Positions 59,846 through 64,000 of a stretch of DNA of 64,000 nt are shown here, piece after piece; the first letter of the stretch is position 1; every line of letters starts with the position of its first letter. The notes under the pieces are model-generated. The model was not told the DNA's origin. It did no database searches and saw only the letters and a program-made list of their open reading frames with translations. Made by a program: the position numbers and the translations under genes. Source of the DNA: Caballeronia megalochromosomata (GTDB taxonomy: Bacteria; Pseudomonadota; Gammaproteobacteria; Burkholderiales; Burkholderiaceae); NCBI GenBank assembly GCA_001580565.1, contig LRBF01000230.1, positions 1 to 64,000 of the forward strand, written 5' to 3'.

Positions 59846-60538
59846 ATGCCACGTACCGCTGTTCCCGCGAAGAACAAGAAAGACGAACCCACACGCCGCC
59901 AGCAGCTCGCCGCCAAAACGCGCGAGCGCATCTTCAGGATCGCGATCAGGGAGTTCGCCGACAAAGGCTTCAGCGGTGCGCGCGTCGAGACGATCGCGAG
60001 CCGTGCGAAGGTGAACATCCGCATGATCTATCACTACTTCGGCGGCAAGGAAGCGCTTTATGTCGAAGTGCTCGAACATGTGCTCGCGCGGCTGCGCGAA
60101 GCGGAACTCGCGGTGACGCTCGACGTGCGAACCGTCGATCCTGCGGGCGGCATTCTGCAACTCTACGATTTCACCGAAGGTCATTTCGCGGCGCATCCGG
60201 AATTGCTGTGCCTGCTGTCGTGGGAGAATCTGAATCGCGCACGCTTCCTGAAGCGCTCGAAAGTGATCCAGGCGATGTCATCGCCCGTGCTCGACACACT
60301 GCGCACGCTGATCCGGCGCGGCGAGACCGCGGGCACCTTGCGTCGCGGCATCGATCCGCTGCATCTTTATGTGACGCTCGTGAGCCTTGCCTATTTTCAC
60401 AAGTCGAACGCGTATACGATCTCCCGGATGTTCGATACCGACATGCTCGCGCCTTCGTGGCAGGCCGCGCACAAGGCGCAGGCGCATGAACTCGTGCGCG
60501 CGTTTCTTGCGGGAGAGCGGGTGCTCGAACTGACGTAA
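59846..60538 (+). CDS. TetR family transcriptional regulator (RutR-like domain order)
   Basis: 230 residues from ATG 59846. Basic N-terminus, then the helix-turn-helix (KTRERIFRIAIREFADKGFSGARVETIASRAKVNIRMIYHYFGGKEALYVEVLEHVL) and a C-terminal domain resembling the YcdC/RutR type (AHPELLCLLSWENLNRARFLKRSKVIQ). RutR in E. coli senses uracil and controls pyrimidine breakdown including rutB. Here the gene follows the importer by 65 bp and is the likely regulator of both arms of the ureide module. Effector unknown. Confidence 0.88.
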   Translation: MPRTAVPAKNKKDEPTRRQQLAAKTRERIFRIAIREFADKGFSGARVETIASRAKVNIRMIYHYFGGKEALYVEVLEHVLARLREAELAVTLDVRTVDPAGGILQLYDFTEGHFAAHPELLCLLSWENLNRARFLKRSKVIQAMSSPVLDTLRTLIRRGETAGTLRRGIDPLHLYVTLVSLAYFHKSNAYTISRMFDTDMLAPSWQAAHKAQAHELVRAFLAGERVLELT

Positions 60539-61010
60539 GCCCTTCAGTTGACGAGCTTTCGGCGCCTGGCAATCGATCTCACGATCAACAAGCGGCCGAC
60601 CATCAGTCTGTTTGCCTCTCCCGAGTTGAAGCTTAAGAGTCCCTTAACGATTCATTCTTATGCAGAAAATAAATATTAAAAAAATATAACCAATCGAAAG
60701 CCTATATTCATGGAAACGCCTCAAAGGCACTGCACATTGACGGCTCCTGTTTGAGACGTCTTTTTCAGACCCATGTTTCAGTCTATTGGCCGTCTTCCGC
60801 CGTGCGATGGGGGTAAAGATTTACGTGCCGCGGTCGATATATCGACGGCGGCATCGCCCCTGCGGGTTCTGTGAGGGCACGTTAATCGGCTGTCCTGGCG
60901 TTTATCTTCCTGCGCGGTCGATGTCATGCAAATCCAACTGGTCTGCCGAGACCGAGGCAATCAATACCAGTGGACCGTACACCCGGCTTCCACGTGCATT
61001 CCGGAAGACC
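60539..61010. other. 472-bp leader region of the GGDEF-EAL gene
   Basis: No gene recognised. An AT-rich stretch around 60640-60700, unlike the surrounding DNA, probably contains the promoter. The open frame of the next gene extends back to 60786 but that part does not look like protein-coding sequence. Confidence 0.45.
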
Positions 61011-63344
61011 ATGTTTCGAATTTCAAGTTCGCTTTTCAACAGGCCGGCGCTGTTCATCTACGCCGGGATCGCGATCACGCTCGCGACGACGGGAGTCACT
61101 GTCGCCTCGCTTTACCAAATGAGGCTCGACGCGATGGCGCAGGCGCGCGACGCCGCCCAGAATCTCGTAATTTCGTTGCAAAAGGAGATCGAGCACAATC
61201 TCGATGTGTACCAGCTCGCCATGCGCGACGTCGCGATAAGTGTCGAGACGGCCGGCGTCGTACACCTTCCCCCGAATGTCCGGCAGCTCGTCGCGTTCGG
61301 TTCGGTCAAGGATGCGAAAGAACTGGGTGTCCTGTTTGCAGCCGATGCAACCGGGAAGCTTGTGCTCGATTCGCGCTCGATCCAGCCGGGCAAGGCCAAT
61401 GTAAGCGACCGGGATTACTTCCAGGTGCAGCGGCGGCAGAAGAGCGCCGACCTCTACATCAGTGCTCCTTTCTTGCCGTACATTGCCGAAGACCCATCGC
61501 CGCGAATCGCGTTAAGCCGGCGGCTCGAGGACAAGAACGGCAATTTCGCGGGCATCGTCGCCGGAACGCTTCGGCTCAGCTATTTCCGGCAACTCTTTCA
61601 AGACTCGATACTCGGAAAGCGCGACACGATTACCTTGCTCCGTACGGACGGAACGGTCCTCATGAGGCAACCGTTCAGCGAAGGCGACATCGGTCAGTCG
61701 CTCGCAGGCGGCCACGCGTTCCCGCCTCTCGTGCAGGCAGATCACGGCCTCTATATCGGCATGGCTGTGCTCGACCACATCGAGCGTCTTTATGCTTTCC
61801 GGCGGATCGGCAGCTATCCGATCATCGTCGTAGTCGGTTTCGCGACGGCCGATATTTTTGCAGGATGGCGCAAGCGAGCGATTGCCATTGGTATCGTGAG
61901 CGCAATTCTCGATGTGCTTCTCATCTCGTTGTCACTCCTGTTCAGCCGGCAGTTGCGCAAAAGACTGGCCATGGAGCGCCGCCTGAAGCGACTTGCATGG
62001 TTCGATTCGCTGACGGGCCTGCCCAACCGGGCACAGCTTCAACGAGAATCGCTCCGGATTCTGGCGAACGCCACCCGGAGCGGCTCGACGCTCGCGGTAT
62101 TGTTCATCGATCTGGACCGTTTCAAACGCGTGAACGATACGCAGGGACATGCCGCCGGCGATGAGGTCCTGAGCGAAATCGCACGGCGGCTCCAGAGCCA
62201 GATCCAATCCGGAGATGTCATCGGCCGCCTTGGCGGAGACGAGTTTCTCGCCGTCTTGAACGAGTGCGACGTGTTGAAAGCCAAGCATGTCGCCGGGCGC
62301 ATTCTCGACGCCGTCTACCAGCCCATCCTCATCAACTCGAAGCACGACACGCGTATCACGATCAGCGCCAGCATAGGCATCGCGCTCTCGCCGCACGACG
62401 GCGAAGAAACCGACATCCTGCTTCGAAACGCAGATCTCGCGATGTATCAGGCCAAGAGCGCGGGACGCAACCAGATGCGGTTCTATGCACCTGAGTACGA
62501 ACGCCAGGCGAGGGAGCAACTCGAATTGGAAATCGCGTTGCAGCGGGCATTGCGAGGAAACGCCCTGAGTGTGGCCTACCAGCCCAAGGTCGATGCCGCA
62601 GGTGCGCTGTCTGGCGTCGAGGCGCTCGTGCGGTGGTGCGACGACGGGCGGAACAGCGTTGCGCCGGATCGCTTTATCGCGATTGCAGAGGAAAGCGGTC
62701 TCATCGCGGAGATGGATGCCTGGGTGATGGGAGAGGCTTGCAGGCAACTTGCCGAGTGGCGAGCCGACGGTCTCGACGTGCCCAACATCTCGGTGAACGT
62801 CTGCGCGGCCGACTTCAAATGTCCGGACTACCCGAGATTCCTCACCGACACGCTCCAGTCTCATGGCCTGGTTGCCGCCGATCTGACGCTCGAAATGACC
62901 GAGCGGGTCCTGTTCGATGAATCGGTCGACGACATTCGCAAGTCGCTCGATGCCATCCATGCGCTTGGCATCGCACTGTCGATCGACGATTTCGGCACGG
63001 GCTACTCATCGTTGAGCTATCTGCACCGGTTCGCCGTCAAGGAACTGAAAATCGATAAAAGCTTTGTGCAAAGCATCGGCAACGATGAAATGGCGGAATC
63101 GCTGGCGCAAACGCTGATCCACATCGGGAAGATCCTGAAACTGACAGTGACCGCCGAAGGCGTGGAAACGCGTGCCCAGCGCGACTTTCTGGACGCGCAC
63201 GGCTGTCATCTGTATCAAGGTTTTCTCTTCTCGCGGCCACTTGCACCTCGCGACTTCGCGCTTTGGCTGCAAGCGCAGCGGCCGTGCTCATTACCTCGTG
63301 ATCCGGACATTCAAGCCATCTCAATGGGAGCCGCTATCGCGTAG
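61011..63344 (+). CDS. membrane GGDEF-EAL protein (cyclic-di-GMP turnover) with periplasmic sensor
   Basis: 777 residues from ATG 61011 (GGAAG 3 bases upstream). TM1 (ALFIYAGIAITLATTGVTVASLY), a periplasmic PDC/dCache-like domain (residues about 40-280, with DSRSIQPGKANVSDRDYFQVQ and APFLPYIAEDPSPRIALSRRL), TM2 (AIAIGIVSAILDVLLISLSLLF), then GGDEF (DSLTGLPNRAQ, active site RLGGDEF) and EAL (GVEALVRW, EMTERVLFDES, SIDDFGTGYSSLSYL, LKIDKSF, TAEGVET). Both catalytic signatures are intact, so it could make and break c-di-GMP. Monocistronic by appearance. Confidence 0.92.
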   Translation: MFRISSSLFNRPALFIYAGIAITLATTGVTVASLYQMRLDAMAQARDAAQNLVISLQKEIEHNLDVYQLAMRDVAISVETAGVVHLPPNVRQLVAFGSVKDAKELGVLFAADATGKLVLDSRSIQPGKANVSDRDYFQVQRRQKSADLYISAPFLPYIAEDPSPRIALSRRLEDKNGNFAGIVAGTLRLSYFRQLFQDSILGKRDTITLLRTDGTVLMRQPFSEGDIGQSLAGGHAFPPLVQADHGLYIGMAVLDHIERLYAFRRIGSYPIIVVVGFATADIFAGWRKRAIAIGIVSAILDVLLISLSLLFSRQLRKRLAMERRLKRLAWFDSLTGLPNRAQLQRESLRILANATRSGSTLAVLFIDLDRFKRVNDTQGHAAGDEVLSEIARRLQSQIQSGDVIGRLGGDEFLAVLNECDVLKAKHVAGRILDAVYQPILINSKHDTRITISASIGIALSPHDGEETDILLRNADLAMYQAKSAGRNQMRFYAPEYERQAREQLELEIALQRALRGNALSVAYQPKVDAAGALSGVEALVRWCDDGRNSVAPDRFIAIAEESGLIAEMDAWVMGEACRQLAEWRADGLDVPNISVNVCAADFKCPDYPRFLTDTLQSHGLVAADLTLEMTERVLFDESVDDIRKSLDAIHALGIALSIDDFGTGYSSLSYLHRFAVKELKIDKSFVQSIGNDEMAESLAQTLIHIGKILKLTVTAEGVETRAQRDFLDAHGCHLYQGFLFSRPLAPRDFALWLQAQRPCSLPRDPDIQAISMGAAIA

Positions 63345-63810
63345 AAAGCGTGTTTTCCCCGCGGGCGAAATGTGCCGCGCTTAAGCCATTCTTAAGGCTC
63401 CGAGATAGACACTCGCAGCGTTGTGGCTCGTGTCCATCATGCCGAAGCAACGCAAGCTTTACCGGCTAGTCGAAGCAGAGATTAGTCGAGGGCTGTTTCG
63501 GGCATCGATCAGCCGGGCGGCGGCGAAGGCATTTCCTTGCTTCCTCTACATGTGGATCGCTCGCCCAACGCGTGACTGCGTTCCACGGCGGTTCTTTCAC
63601 GGCGGGATGGCGATCGTTCTGGCGTTCCTTCGGAGAAGGCTGGAGCCTCCGATGTACCCCGCTCGGCAGTGCGAACGCCTGATGAATGCGATGTAGCTCT
63701 TGCGACCATGCTACGCGCGCAACCGGCAGGTTCGAATTGTGCGGAGTTGGGGGTCTCAAGCACTGACACACCAGGCGCACCGGTGCGAACCCTTCATCAA
63801 GCATGCAAAC
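63345..63810. other. 466-bp gap before kup, no credible gene
   Basis: An open frame at 63421-63696 has a basic, compositionally odd product and no ribosome-binding site, and was not accepted. Repeated CTTAAG hexamers near 63378-63394 are the only visible structure. Confidence 0.4.
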
Positions 63811-64000
63811 ATGTCGACATCTGCTATCCAGACAGAGTCTCGAGAAACCCGGGCAATGCCAGCACTCGCGCTCGGCGCCATCGGCGTCGTCTTCGGTGAT
63901 ATTGGCACGAGCCCCCTCTACACACTCAGGGAGTGCCTAAAGGCCGCAGGCGGTGTCAGCCCGACGAACGTCTATGGGATCGTGTCTCTGATCCTCTGGT
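63811..64000 (+). CDS. kup: Kup-type K+ transporter, partial (N-terminus only)
   Basis: Reads from ATG 63811 (MSTSAIQTESRETRAMPALALGAIGVVFGDIGTSPLYTLRECL) to the window edge; the second ATG at 63856 could also start it. LGAIGVVFGDIGTSPLYTLREC is the TM1 signature of the KUP/HAK/KT family of K+:H+ symporters. About 63 of the usual 620 residues are present. Confidence 0.93.
   Translation, partial: MSTSAIQTESRETRAMPALALGAIGVVFGDIGTSPLYTLRECLKAAGGVSPTNVYGIVSLILW

Noticed and set aside
51017..60538. Full cyanuric acid (atzDEF) pathway
   Set aside because: No AtzD cyanuric acid hydrolase fold and no large AtzF-type allophanate hydrolase is encoded; only the AtzG-E-H-like part is supported.
63421..63696. 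Open frame before kup
   Set aside because: No ribosome-binding site, odd composition, and no recognisable domain.

Overview
The window is high-GC DNA of a Burkholderiaceae bacterium. A Paraburkholderia/Caballeronia-type secondary replicon is the best fit, judged from the OmpC-family general porin, the NodT-type RND outer-membrane lipoprotein, the density of LysR/GntR/MarR/TetR/HxlR regulators and the lack of core genes. No rRNA, tRNA, CRISPR array or insertion sequence was recognised. Apart from the truncated genes at both edges (an SDR oxidoreductase and a Kup K+ transporter), almost all DNA is accessory metabolism, transport and regulation.

Layout. (1) 1-9.2 kb: an RND tripartite efflux operon (adaptor, pump, outer-membrane factor) followed on the same strand by an MFS exporter, a PEP-mutase-like protein and an SDR. 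A divergent HxlR regulator lies upstream. A 17-bp dyad (AGTTnCGTnACGnAACT) sits in the efflux promoter, the HxlR promoter and, slightly degenerate, the MFS promoter. (2) 9.2-10.8 kb: LysR regulator divergent from a DUF1993 protein. (3) 11-23.6 kb: a catabolic/transport cluster: MFS, porin, FCD-type GntR, CapA-like metallophosphatase, NRAMP metal importer, two overlapping amidohydrolases, Rieske protein, VanB-like reductase, VOC protein, NHL-repeat protein and a MarR. A strictly conserved 19-bp motif (AATATACAGGCAGACTGAT) lies upstream of three of its transcripts and an inverted variant lies upstream of a fourth, suggesting one regulon. (4) 23.9-25.7 kb: MOSC protein, class II glutamine amidotransferase and a small protein.

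(5) 26-33 kb: a visibly less GC-rich segment. It carries a malonate-semialdehyde-decarboxylase-like tautomerase, a MarR, a cis-3-chloroacrylate-dehalogenase-like tautomerase with all six known catalytic residues, and an MHS-family carrier of Deh4p size. Together these look like uptake and conversion of a 3-haloacrylate (or propiolate-like) acid to acetaldehyde. A TetR/DHA2 efflux pair follows. (6) 33.3-37.1 kb: exported HbpS/GlcG-like protein, a lipoprotein RidA, and a TPS-type adhesin with GLUG motifs that has a tetranucleotide repeat upstream. (7) 37.4-46.8 kb: one long leftward gene train: ThDP-dependent oxidase, caa3-type cytochrome oxidase subunits II (with fused cytochrome c), I and III, a small membrane protein, a three-haem cytochrome c, two small proteins and a PQQ-type sugar/sorbosone dehydrogenase. 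It reads as a periplasmic oxidation chain with an unusual terminal oxidase. (8) 47.1-50.9 kb: small protein, a Tat-signal-bearing ThDP enzyme and an atypical NRAMP transporter.

(9) 51-60.5 kb: a divergent ureide-type module. Leftwards is a five-gene chain in which every junction is a 4-bp overlap (RutB/biuret-hydrolase-like cysteine hydrolase, amidase, AtzG-like, AtzE-like, AtzH-like). Rightwards is a BMP-family ABC importer, also with 4-bp overlaps, followed by a TetR regulator. (10) 61-64 kb: a membrane GGDEF-EAL protein with both active-site signatures intact, then the start of kup.

The strongest candidates for something under-described are the motif-linked 11-23 kb cluster, with its degenerate second amidohydrolase and no visible oxygenase; the compact chloroacrylate-type module at 26-29.7 kb; the ureide import/hydrolysis module at 51-60.5 kb; and the oxidase operon whose subunit I lacks both canonical proton-channel signature residues.
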